In this document: one piece after another, positions 1 through 5,838 of the stretch | Position numbering within the stretch: position 1 is the first letter of the stretch | Layout of the letters: each line of letters starts with the position of its first letter | Program-made: the position numbers and the translations under genes | Origin: Cellvibrionaceae bacterium | GTDB taxonomy: Bacteria; Pseudomonadota; Gammaproteobacteria; Pseudomonadales; Cellvibrionaceae | DNA length: 12,467 nt | Direction: 5' to 3' | Assembly: GCA_025800435.1 (NCBI GenBank) | Contig: JAOXRV010000589.1 | Location: 1-12,467, forward strand | The notes under the pieces: generated by a model | What the model saw: the letters and a program-made list of their open reading frames with translations, nothing else | Told to the model about the DNA's origin: nothing | Database searches by the model: none

Positions 1-23
1 CTACACAGTAGCCGAGAAAAAGC

Positions 24-515
24 ATGACACGCTTTAGCCATATAAATAATAAGGGCGAAGCCCATATGGTCGACATTGGCGATAAAGCCGATAGCCAGCG
101 CACGGCCCGCGCCTATGCTCGCATTGACTGCAAAGCCGAAACCCTGGCGCTGATTGAAGCCGACGGCCTGGCCAAGGGCGATGTCATTGCCACTGCCCGT
201 ATTGCCGGTATCCAGGGTGCCAAAAAATGTTCCGATTTGATTCCCCTGTGCCACCCGCTTATGCTCAATAAAGTCGCCATTGATATCGCCCTAGACCCTG
301 AGCAAAGCTGTATTCACATTAGCAGCCTATGCAAAGTGAGCGGTAAAACCGGGGTCGAGATGGAAGCCCTGACCGCCGCCTCAATAACAGCCTTAACGCT
401 CTATGATATGTGCAAGGCAGTGGACAAAGGCATGATTCTTAAAGAAGTCAAACTGCTGGAAAAACTCGGTGGTAAGTCCGGCCACTGGCAACACAGCGAG
501 ACCGACAGTGATTAA
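24..515 (+). CDS. moaC: Cyclic pyranopterin monophosphate synthase MoaC
   Basis: MoaC converts the 3',8-cyclo-GTP product of MoaA into cyclic pyranopterin monophosphate, the first stable intermediate of molybdenum cofactor synthesis, in the cytoplasm. The 163-residue product is collinear with E. coli MoaC. Family hallmarks are visible: the opening SHINNKGEAHMVDI, the block DLIPLCHPLM with His77, KTGVEMEALTAAS, and YDMCKAVDK with Asp128 and Lys131. Lys51 is also present, so the known active-site residues are intact at the same numbering. The start at 24 keeps the conserved N-terminus; an internal ATG at 66 would remove it. Only a weak ribosome site (GAGAAA) precedes it. A stop codon ends at base 11 in another frame, so an upstream mo-gene may precede it. 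Its end overlaps moaD by 8 nt, which suggests translational coupling. Confidence 0.97.
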   Translation: MTRFSHINNKGEAHMVDIGDKADSQRTARAYARIDCKAETLALIEADGLAKGDVIATARIAGIQGAKKCSDLIPLCHPLMLNKVAIDIALDPEQSCIHISSLCKVSGKTGVEMEALTAASITALTLYDMCKAVDKGMILKEVKLLEKLGGKSGHWQHSETDSD

Positions 516-759
516 GATTTTGTATTTTGCCCGCTACCGCGAGCAGCTAAATTGCGATGGCGAAAGCTTTGAGCTGCCGCGGGATAATTACACCCTGGCC
601 GAGCTACTGGCCGAATTGCGCGCCCGCCCCGAGCCCTGGCCAAGCACCCTCGGCGATAACAATTTATTGGCTGCCGTCAATCAAGAGCTGAGCCAAGCCG
701 AGCACATCTTGTGCAGCGGCGATGAGGTGGCGCTTTTCCCGCCGGTGACCGGGGGCTGA
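508..759 (+). CDS. moaD: Molybdopterin synthase small subunit MoaD
   Basis: MoaD is the ubiquitin-like sulfur carrier of molybdopterin synthase; its C-terminal glycine thiocarboxylate delivers sulfur to precursor Z in complex with MoaE. The sequence begins IKILYFARYREQL and ends in the obligatory Gly-Gly (PPVTGG). I place the start at the GTG at 508, giving 83 residues, close to the usual 81. The open frame continues upstream to an ATG at 469, but that would add 13 residues unlike the family (MVSPATGNTARPT) and lie wholly inside moaC. Initiation at 508 overlaps the moaC stop by 8 nt and fits coupled translation. MoaE follows after one base. Function is near certain; the start is likely but not proven. 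Confidence 0.93.
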   Translation: MIKILYFARYREQLNCDGESFELPRDNYTLAELLAELRARPEPWPSTLGDNNLLAAVNQELSQAEHILCSGDEVALFPPVTGG

Positions 760-760
760 T

Positions 761-1222
761 GTGAGCGACTTTATTGTCCGAGTGCAAACCCAAGATTTCG
801 ATCCCAATGCCGAGTACCAATGGCTGCGAGCAGACAGTGCCGGCAGTGGTGCATTGCTGAGCTTTGTCGGTCAGGTGCGCGAGTTCAATCTCGACAGCGA
901 TGTCAGCGCGCTGCAGTTAGAGCACTATCCGGGCATGACTGAAAAAGTACTGGAAAAACTATTAACCGAGGCGCGCCAGCGCTGGCAACTCAGCCGCGCT
1001 AAAATTATTCACCGCTACGGCCGCTTAGCAATCAACGACCAAATTGTCTATATCGGTGTCGCCAGCCCGCACCGGGATGAGGCCTTTGATGCCTGTCGCT
1101 TTTTAATCGATGTACTAAAAACCCAGGCGCCGTTTTGGAAAAAAGAAATAGCCGATAGCGGCGAACGCTGGCTGGATGCCCGCGCCAGCGATCAAGAACA
1201 AGCGAAAAAGTGGATTACTTAA
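761..1222 (+). CDS. moaE: Molybdopterin synthase catalytic subunit MoaE
   Basis: MoaE is the large catalytic subunit of molybdopterin synthase and adds the dithiolene sulfurs carried by MoaD. The 153-residue product has the family landmarks in order: SFVGQVREFN near residue 35, LEHYPGMTEK near 53, IIHRYGRL near 82, ASPHR near 101, and LKTQAPFWKKE near 119, with the two lysines (120 and 127) that correspond to the active-site pair. Near the end is RWLDARASDQ. The start is a GTG one base after the moaD stop, preceded by a G-rich stretch that can act as a ribosome site. It is the last gene of the moaCDE operon; beyond it lies a long perfect inverted repeat that may help end transcription. Confidence 0.96.
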   Translation: MSDFIVRVQTQDFDPNAEYQWLRADSAGSGALLSFVGQVREFNLDSDVSALQLEHYPGMTEKVLEKLLTEARQRWQLSRAKIIHRYGRLAINDQIVYIGVASPHRDEAFDACRFLIDVLKTQAPFWKKEIADSGERWLDARASDQEQAKKWIT

Positions 1223-1264
1223 GCCTGTTCTATACTGCTGGGAAATTACTTATTTTGAATAATT

Positions 1265-1399
1265 GTGGCTTCAATACCGAGCCTTGTGGGGGCTAAGGGG
1301 TTCTGGGGGGCGCATAAACCCGTCCTTGGGGCTCTCGTCCGCCATCCCTGGCTACCAAGCCCCCAGAACCCCTTAGCCCCCACAAGGCTCTACAACGGG
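1265..1399. repeat. 135-bp palindromic dispersed repeat, copy 1
   Basis: Two 31-bp arms at 1279-1309 and 1360-1390 are perfect reverse complements and flank a 50-bp spacer. A second copy with the same layout and spacer length lies at 12262-12396. Over the 112 bp from arm to arm the copies match at 98 positions by my hand count. Similarity starts near GTGGCTTC and fades after CAAC.GG. No target-site duplication or transposase is seen, and there is no T-run typical of an intrinsic terminator. Copy 1 sits between the convergent ends of moaE and the hemerythrin gene, so a role as a two-way transcription stop or mRNA 3'-end stabiliser is plausible. A REP- or MITE-like element is the best label. 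Confidence 0.85.
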
Positions 1400-1454
1400 G
1401 CGAACTTTAAGATGGTGTGGGTGGGCAGATACGGACTTTTCATCAAGCTGTGAT

Positions 1455-2021
1455 TTATTGAAGTAAGTCTTTTTCACCCTCAATAATATTTTCGTACAAA
1501 TTGTGGTAGTCACCCTTGTGGCGCTCGCCAAACAGGGGGTCGTCCAGCTGGGGAATTTTTTGCCCGATCCAGTCCCAGTCATCGTCCTCCAGGTAGCGTT
1601 CCATCAGCGGGTAGGCCCACTTATTTTCCTTTTCAATATGATCGGCCTGGGCCGCAATATAAGCTTGGGACTGTTGCTGTAACTGCCCGGATGGCACCAC
1701 ACAGCCCTGGGCTACACTGCGAAATATTTGCTCCAACTCAATGGTTTGCTTCTCAAGCCGGCCGTGATCACAAATAATTTCCCGCAGTAGATCCGACTCG
1801 GGAATATGCTTGAGCAACAACAGTGAGAAAACCTGATCCTCGATCGGGTGGTGCCAGTGCTCGGGATAGTTCTTTATATAATCGATAATATCGAGCATCA
1901 GCTCCAGCCGCTCGGCATCGATGCCCTCGTCCTCCAAGGGCTCAGCCAGGCCCCGCATGCAGCGCAGCAGGCGCTGAATGTGCTTATGATCAACACACAA
2001 TTGTTGGTAAATTGAGTGCAT
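1455..2021 (-). CDS. Hemerythrin-like (HHE) domain protein
   Basis: This 188-residue soluble protein fits the hemerythrin HHE cation-binding family: four-helix bundles that bind a di-iron centre, known in bacteria for oxygen or nitric oxide sensing, iron handling or repair of damaged iron centres. Candidate metal ligands are spaced as expected: DHKHI (His12, His14), HWHHPIED (His57, His58, Glu61, Asp62), CDHGRLE (His86, Glu90) and DHIEKEN (His128, Glu132). The C-terminal 50 residues are acidic and aromatic and extend beyond the bundle. There is no signal peptide or membrane segment, so it should be cytoplasmic. A GGAGG ribosome site lies 9 nt before the ATG. It diverges from a small membrane protein gene, and an FNR-type box lies about 92 bp upstream of its start. 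The exact function is unknown. Confidence 0.9.
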   Translation of the reverse strand: MHSIYQQLCVDHKHIQRLLRCMRGLAEPLEDEGIDAERLELMLDIIDYIKNYPEHWHHPIEDQVFSLLLLKHIPESDLLREIICDHGRLEKQTIELEQIFRSVAQGCVVPSGQLQQQSQAYIAAQADHIEKENKWAYPLMERYLEDDDWDWIGQKIPQLDDPLFGERHKGDYHNLYENIIEGEKDLLQ

Positions 2022-2062
2022 GGGAATGCCTCCGCTTAAGTTTCCTGGCTCGCTACCGACTA

Positions 2063-2095
2063 AGTAATAGTAGGGTCTACTTTCAGACTATTACT
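2063..2095. promoter_or_regulatory. 9-bp inverted repeat, possible operator
   Basis: AGTAATAGT at 2063-2071 and its exact reverse complement ACTATTACT at 2087-2095 are separated by 15 bp. The pair lies between the hemerythrin start and the FNR-type box. Its right half overlaps a minus-strand -10-like TAATAG at 2088-2093, about 29 bp from the centre of the FNR box. It could be an operator for a second regulator, or partly the promoter itself. The regulator is unknown. Confidence 0.4.
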
Positions 2096-2112
2096 AAACA
2101 GCTCGAACAGCG

Positions 2113-2126
2113 TTGATATGTATCAA
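2113..2126. promoter_or_regulatory. FNR/Anr/Dnr-type box
   Basis: The sequence TTGAT-ATGT-ATCAA is a perfect match to the TTGATnnnnATCAA consensus bound by FNR, Anr and Dnr-family Crp-type regulators, which respond to low oxygen or nitric oxide. It lies in the intergenic space between the hemerythrin gene (-) and the small membrane protein gene (+). Its centre (2119.5) is about 29 bp from a -10-like TAATAG on the minus strand, close to class II activator geometry, so the hemerythrin gene is the likelier activated target. For the plus-strand gene the box ends 32 bp before the ATG, close enough to repress or to share control. Regulation is inferred from the motif only. Confidence 0.65.
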
Positions 2127-2158
2127 GGAGGCCAGCCACTGGCGCGCAGCATAAAACC

Positions 2159-2470
2159 ATGACTATGCCCACAAACAGTAGCCGCGAATCACATCAACAC
2201 GCCAGCTTTTACAGGCGCCTCGGCACCACTCTGCACCGACACTACAGTGTCAGCGCGCGCCTGGTGTTTAAACAGTTCCGCCTGGGGGTCGCCCTATTCT
2301 TTGTGGGTTTGGTGGGGGTTTACGCCAATTATCAGTTGCTCATGCCCTCTGTGGGCCAGGAGCTGTTTTTACTGTGCTGTCTAATTATCGTGGGCATGGG
2401 CTTTGTAATCGCCATGTTAGCCCAGATAAGAATGCTGTTTGGGCGCCTGCTGCAGTTTATTGAGAACTGA
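2159..2470 (+). CDS. Small two-helix inner membrane protein, unknown
   Basis: I do not recognise a named family. The 103-residue product has a basic, His/Arg-rich N-terminus of about 40 residues (FYRRLGTTLHRHYSVSARL), then two hydrophobic helices at about 43-61 and 69-90 joined by a very short loop (MPSVGQE), and a short amphipathic tail. The positive-inside rule puts both ends in the cytoplasm. The gene diverges from the hemerythrin gene with a shared FNR-type box, and its last 14 bp overlap the end of rsmJ on the other strand. An AAGGAGG lies about 27 nt upstream of the ATG, too far to be its ribosome site, so the start (2159 or the in-frame ATG at 2165) is uncertain. Codon use is like the neighbours', and the membrane pattern supports a real gene. 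Confidence 0.75.
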   Translation: MTMPTNSSRESHQHASFYRRLGTTLHRHYSVSARLVFKQFRLGVALFFVGLVGVYANYQLLMPSVGQELFLLCCLIIVGMGFVIAMLAQIRMLFGRLLQFIEN

Positions 2471-3320
2471 GCACTTTATCTAAACTGGCGTTTATATAGA
2501 CATCAAAACGCCCGGTTTTACTGCGGTATTGCAGATCTGGCTCGCGCTGGGCCAGGAAACCCGCCCCCTTGGGGCGCTTGACCACAACCCGGCCCAGGGC
2601 CGCCTGCAGCGCCGGCTGCAACAAACCATCCGCATCCATATCCGGCCCCAGCAGCTGCTGAAAACTCTGCATCTCTTTTTTTACCTGGGCTGATTTTTTA
2701 CGCTCTGGGAACATCGGGTCTAAATAAACAATATGGGGGCGCTGGGGGGCATCGGCCAATTGCTGCAGATACGCCAAACCATCGCTGTGGCACAGCTGCA
2801 TACGCGCCACAATGGCTTGCAGTTCAGGCCCAGCTGAGGCCTCGGCCCGAGCCAGACCATCGGCCAACAGCGCCTGCACAATTGCCGAACGCTCTAGCAT
2901 GGTGACACTACAGCCCAGGCTGGCAAACACAAAACTGTCTTGGCCAAGGCCGGCGGTAGCGTCTAGCAAGCGGGGCTTGAAGCCAGCCCGCAGGCCCGCC
3001 GCCTTGGCGATAAGCTGACCGCTGCCGCCGCCGTACTGGCGCCGGTGGGCGGCCTTGCCAGCGGCAAAATCAACCCCCACCCGCACGCCGCTGTGCAGCT
3101 GTATCAATTGCAAACCCTGCTGATCCCAGATCAGCGCCAGGGGTGTTTGTTGGTGCGGGTCAAGGCCGCGCAAAAACTGTAATTGCGCCCTGGCTTTAAG
3201 GCCGGCCATCGGGCCCGCATCAAGCAGCTGCAAGCCCAGCCGGGCGGCCACGGGCGCGGCCATCGGCTGTTGTTCAGGGGTGGCCAATAACAGGGTCAGT
3301 ACTGTCGGGGAAAACACCAT
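2457..3320 (-). CDS. rsmJ: 16S rRNA (guanine-1516-N2)-methyltransferase RsmJ
   Basis: RsmJ methylates N2 of G1516 in 16S rRNA using S-adenosylmethionine. The 287-residue product (E. coli about 250) carries the SAM-binding motif DATAGLGQDSFVFASLG at about 120-136, MLERS at 141-145 with the acidic ribose ligand Glu143, the catalytic-site motif YLDPMFPERKKSAQVKKEM at about 199-217, and VVVKRP at 245-250 before a C-terminal RFDVYINA strand. The N-terminal 115 residues are variable in the family and slightly longer here. The ATG at 3320 has only a weak ribosome site, so a different start nearby is possible. A strong imperfect hairpin lies 18 nt upstream. It is convergent with the small membrane protein gene and downstream of the HDOD gene on the same strand. 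Confidence 0.94.
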   Translation of the reverse strand: MVFSPTVLTLLLATPEQQPMAAPVAARLGLQLLDAGPMAGLKARAQLQFLRGLDPHQQTPLALIWDQQGLQLIQLHSGVRVGVDFAAGKAAHRRQYGGGSGQLIAKAAGLRAGFKPRLLDATAGLGQDSFVFASLGCSVTMLERSAIVQALLADGLARAEASAGPELQAIVARMQLCHSDGLAYLQQLADAPQRPHIVYLDPMFPERKKSAQVKKEMQSFQQLLGPDMDADGLLQPALQAALGRVVVKRPKGAGFLAQREPDLQYRSKTGRFDVYINASLDKVLSSQ

Positions 3321-3338
3321 CAGAGGCTTCGCTCACAA

Positions 3339-3379
3339 AAATTTAGGGGCATATGCTGTCATTGTCGCCCCATAAATTT
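3339..3379 (-). terminator. Imperfect hairpin between HDOD gene and rsmJ
   Basis: AAATTTAGGGGC at 3339-3350 pairs with GCCCCATAAATTT at 3367-3379, leaving one bulged base and a 16-base loop. Read on the minus strand it is a GC-rich stem core flanked by A/T arms and followed by AAATTTTTG, so it could end transcription of the HDOD gene. It also sits in the leader of rsmJ, 18 nt before the start, so it could instead be an attenuator or an operator dyad. Which role applies cannot be told from sequence. Confidence 0.45.
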
Positions 3380-3478
3380 ACCACATTAAGCCAGCCCAAG
3401 CCTTTTCCTAAGACCGAATATAGCATCATTGCCAAGCCCGATACCGGCGCTTACAAAGTGCCGCGCCGAGCTGCCGCC

Positions 3479-4750
3479 TCAGCCAAACATCGCCTGTATA
3501 TCCATAATATGTTTGCGCCCCAACTCCAGAATATGCATGGACAGCTGCGGGCTATACACCTCGGTCAAGGGCAAGCGCTGCAATGCCGGGGACTGGCCGA
3601 TGCTGGGCATCGGCAGCTGCTCGCGATTATTGAGCATGCGGTGCAACTTGGCCACCTGAATTAGATCACACAAATCCGCCGGGCTGCTGTGCTGGCGCTG
3701 CCAGTTGTGCACTTCGCCAACCACAGTAATATAGTGATCCGAGAACTGCCAGCTTAGCAGAATTTGCCGCCCCACTTCGGATTTAAGCTGCTGAAAGGTC
3801 CCATCCAGGCCCAGATCATGGTCGATCAAATGAGGATGCTCATCGAGCATGCCGAGAATACCCACCACCCCGATATCGTGCATTAAACCCGCCAGCAGGG
3901 CTTCTTCGACACTGCAATTGGGCTCTACCATCAACGAACGAATGGCCACTGCCAAAGCGGCTACCTCTAGGCTGCCTATCCATTGAGCACGCAGTTTTTC
4001 GCGTAGAGCAATGCGTTTACTGGTGAATAAGTCGCGCAGGGTAAACCCCAGCACCAATTGCCGAGTGGCCTCAAGGCCCAGGCGCACAATCGCATCGTGG
4101 GTGGTGTCGCAAGCTTCCAGGCCTCTGTACAGAGAGCTGTTGGCGGTGCGCAATAATTTAGCTGCAATGGATGGGTCGGTATTTACCAAACGCGCCACTG
4201 CCTCGGCGGTGACATCGTCACGCTCTACCAGTTTGCCAATACTAAGCCCCACCTGGGGCAGAGATGGCAGCTGCAGATCATTGCTGGCCAGGGCGTGTTG
4301 CACCAATTCCAACAGGGTAACCTCAGCCACTTTTTCTGGCTCAGTGTATTCCTCTACCCCATAGTCCGACAGGCCACCCACTTCAAGCTCGACCGATTTG
4401 GCTTTGGCACCACTGTCCTCCCTGGCCTCGGAATACACCACCAGCACTTCAACCGGGCCTTTGGCTGAAACCGTATATTGACGCGGCCTGAGTTTAGAAA
4501 TTTGGCGCATGGCCTGGGGGTCTTCATCGTTGATAACGCGGATGACGTTATCCGGGGATACCAGCTGCACGGTCCCCTCTAACAAATAATAATCGTGCTC
4601 ATCCCGGTCGCCAGCGCAAAACAGAACCTCACCCGAGCGCATAATGCGCCGTTCACTGTTGCTATAAACCACCCAGAGCTGATCGCCGTTTAGGTTTTCA
4701 AACGGCTCAAATCGTTGTAAATCGTGTATTTCTAAGGTTTCTTCTGACAT
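3479..4750 (-). CDS. cNMP-binding/HDOD domain signalling protein
   Basis: This 423-residue soluble protein joins two signalling modules. Residues about 14-110 resemble a cyclic-nucleotide-binding (Crp-like) beta-roll: FENLNGDQL, then EVLFCAGDRDEHDYYLLEGTV. The region about 110-145 is an acidic linker. Residues about 155-375 form an HDOD domain: LPSLPQV at 161-167, TDPSIAAKLLRTANSS near 191, an IVRLGLEATR segment near 221, and GLMHDIGVVG with His291-Asp292. HDOD proteins usually lack catalysis and act in signalling, often in c-di-GMP, motility or stress pathways. No DNA-binding helix-turn-helix is seen. The ligand of the N-terminal domain is unknown. It diverges from the LRR lipoprotein gene; only a weak -10-like TATACT (4838-4843, minus) and a weak ribosome site were found upstream. 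Confidence 0.88.
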   Translation of the reverse strand: MSEETLEIHDLQRFEPFENLNGDQLWVVYSNSERRIMRSGEVLFCAGDRDEHDYYLLEGTVQLVSPDNVIRVINDEDPQAMRQISKLRPRQYTVSAKGPVEVLVVYSEAREDSGAKAKSVELEVGGLSDYGVEEYTEPEKVAEVTLLELVQHALASNDLQLPSLPQVGLSIGKLVERDDVTAEAVARLVNTDPSIAAKLLRTANSSLYRGLEACDTTHDAIVRLGLEATRQLVLGFTLRDLFTSKRIALREKLRAQWIGSLEVAALAVAIRSLMVEPNCSVEEALLAGLMHDIGVVGILGMLDEHPHLIDHDLGLDGTFQQLKSEVGRQILLSWQFSDHYITVVGEVHNWQRQHSSPADLCDLIQVAKLHRMLNNREQLPMPSIGQSPALQRLPLTEVYSPQLSMHILELGRKHIMDIQAMFG

Positions 4751-4864
4751 GGGCTAAATCACCAAATTTGATACCCCTGTAACGGCCGTTTTCGACCGAG
4801 CTTAAACCACCGTAAAAACTGGCGCATAATCACTTTCAGTATAGCCATATTTGCCAAGTGCCGA

Positions 4865-4893
4865 TTGGAATCTGAGCAGATAGCTCTTATGAT
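4865..4893 (+). promoter_or_regulatory. Sigma-70 promoter of the LRR lipoprotein gene
   Basis: TTGGAA at 4865-4870 and TATGAT at 4888-4893 are separated by exactly 17 bp, a good match to the sigma-70 consensus. Transcription would start near 4900, giving a leader of about 20 nt with GGAAA as ribosome site before the ATG at 4923. It lies in the divergent 172-bp gap between the HDOD gene and this lipoprotein gene. Confidence 0.55.
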
Positions 4894-4922
4894 GGAAACC
4901 TGACTCAGCACGGAAAATCACC

Positions 4923-5372
4923 ATGACTAATAACACGCCAGCTATCCGCTTCATACTTGCCGCCGGCGGCCTGATGCTTTTAACTGCTTGCGACGGCTAC
5001 CGGCTAACCTTAAACGAGGCTCCGGTGAACGACGAGCGGCGTATTTTTAGCGCCTATTCGATGCAGGATAAAGCCCTGTCTAAATGTGTGGCCAGCGTAC
5101 TCGATGATCGCGGCAGCCAACACGCCGGCCAGCTGACCCAACTCAACTGCAGCCACGAGGGCGTGGCATCGCTGGCGGGCCTACAAATTTTTAGCCAACT
5201 GCGGCATTTGGATCTGTCCAATAACCGCCTGGCGGATGTGCGAGTACTGGAGCAGTTAGAGATGTTGGAAGTGATCGACCTGCGCAAAAATGCAGAGTTG
5301 AGCTGTCAACAAATTGAACAGCTGCGCGCTGCCAGCAAGGCCAAGATTAAAGCGGATCAGTGCGACAATTAA
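4923..5372 (+). CDS. Leucine-rich-repeat lipoprotein
   Basis: The 149-residue product begins with a lipoprotein signal peptide: hydrophobic FILAAGGLMLL and the lipobox LTAC with the lipidated Cys23. The next residue is Asp24, which in enterobacteria keeps lipoproteins in the inner membrane, so it may face the periplasm from the inner membrane. The mature part has about two leucine-rich repeats: LAGLQIFSQLRHLDLSNNRL (near 84-103) and VLEQLEMLEVIDLRKN (near 108-123), capped by cysteines at 75, 128 and 147. LRR proteins usually bind other proteins; the partner is unknown. It has its own promoter and runs toward the PilZ gene, with only 30 bp between the stops. No named family is recognised. Confidence 0.85.
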   Translation: MTNNTPAIRFILAAGGLMLLTACDGYRLTLNEAPVNDERRIFSAYSMQDKALSKCVASVLDDRGSQHAGQLTQLNCSHEGVASLAGLQIFSQLRHLDLSNNRLADVRVLEQLEMLEVIDLRKNAELSCQQIEQLRAASKAKIKADQCDN

Positions 5373-5402
5373 CAGCCGCGGTAATTAGGATGCCCTAGAA
5401 CT

Positions 5403-5678
5403 TTATGTCGGCGCAAACATTAACCCCACCACATTGCGGTGTTGGTGCATCACCCGCATTTGCGCGGGTTCGCTGTTGATACTGCCCACCAGCTTTTTAA
5501 AGCGCACCTGTACCAAGGTGCCAACTGGCGGCAGCGATTGATTTTCAATCAGTACCGAAGCCCCGCCATCGGAAACATCCCGCGCAAAACCGACGATGGT
5601 GCCAAAAGCCGAGTGGCTGATTTCCACTCGTATCGATGTCGGTTTTCGTTCAAAGCGGCGACGCTCATTGACGGCCAT
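5403..5678 (-). CDS. PilZ domain protein (putative c-di-GMP receptor)
   Basis: PilZ domains bind cyclic di-GMP and pass the signal on by contact with partners. This 91-residue protein is a single PilZ domain with both ligand motifs: RRRFER at 6-11 (the RxxxR element) and DVSDGG at 34-39 (the [D/N]xSxxG element), then short beta strands to the C-terminus GLMFAPT. I choose the ATG at 5678 because GAGG lies 5 nt upstream. The frame stays open to a GTG at 5846, but that extension would encode the 21-bp tandem repeat as 7-residue units (such as AFSLEQT) and its GTG has no ribosome site. The partner is unknown; type IV pilus or flagellar control is typical of the family. The gene stands alone, convergent with the LRR lipoprotein. 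Confidence 0.88.
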   Translation of the reverse strand: MAVNERRRFERKPTSIRVEISHSAFGTIVGFARDVSDGGASVLIENQSLPPVGTLVQVRFKKLVGSINSEPAQMRVMHQHRNVVGLMFAPT

Positions 5679-5717
5679 AAATACCTCGTATTGTCGGCTG
5701 TGTTTGGGGCTTAGCAG

Positions 5718-5746
5718 AGTATAAGTTCTTGTCGGCCCAAGCACCA
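5718..5746 (-). promoter_or_regulatory. Possible PilZ gene promoter
   Basis: On the minus strand TATACT at 5718-5723 matches the -10 consensus at five of six bases and would start transcription about 33 nt before the PilZ ATG. The hexamer 17 bp upstream (5741-5746) is a poor -35 and falls inside the first 21-bp tandem unit. A promoter that depends on an activator bound to the repeats would fit, but this is inference. Confidence 0.35.
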
Positions 5747-5835
5747 GAGCCGTCAGCCTAAGTACGAGAGCCATGAGCCTAATTGCGAGAGCCGTCAGCT
5801 CAAGCGAGAAAGCCGTCTGCTCAAGCGAGAAAGCC
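5731..5835. repeat. Five 21-bp tandem repeats upstream of the PilZ gene
   Basis: Five head-to-tail units of exactly 21 bp occupy 5731-5751, 5752-5772, 5773-5793, 5794-5814 and 5815-5835. They share a pattern near GTCAGCYYAAG followed by GAGAGCC or GAAAGCC. Units 4 and 5 differ at one base; the others have diverged more. There are no spacers, so this is not CRISPR. A period of 21 bp is two helical turns, which would put repeated sites on one face of the DNA, as in an iteron or activator array. The array lies just upstream of the likely PilZ promoter and ends 3 bp before the DnaA-box palindrome. A replication-slippage repeat with no function is the alternative. Confidence 0.8.
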
Positions 5836-5838
5836 GCT

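Noticed and set aside
469..507. Earlier ATG start for moaD
   Set aside because: It adds 13 residues absent from the family and lies deep in moaC; the GTG at 508 gives the usual length.
1265..1582. Open frames on both strands over repeat copy 1
   Set aside because: They run through the palindrome, give low-complexity Gly/Pro-rich translations, and overlap the end of the hemerythrin gene.
5439..5714. Plus-strand frame opposite the PilZ gene
   Set aside because: It is antisense to PilZ, whose two ligand motifs and ribosome site are clear.
5731..5835. Possible CRISPR array
   Set aside because: The units abut with no spacers, are only 21 bp long and diverge from each other; no cas genes are present.
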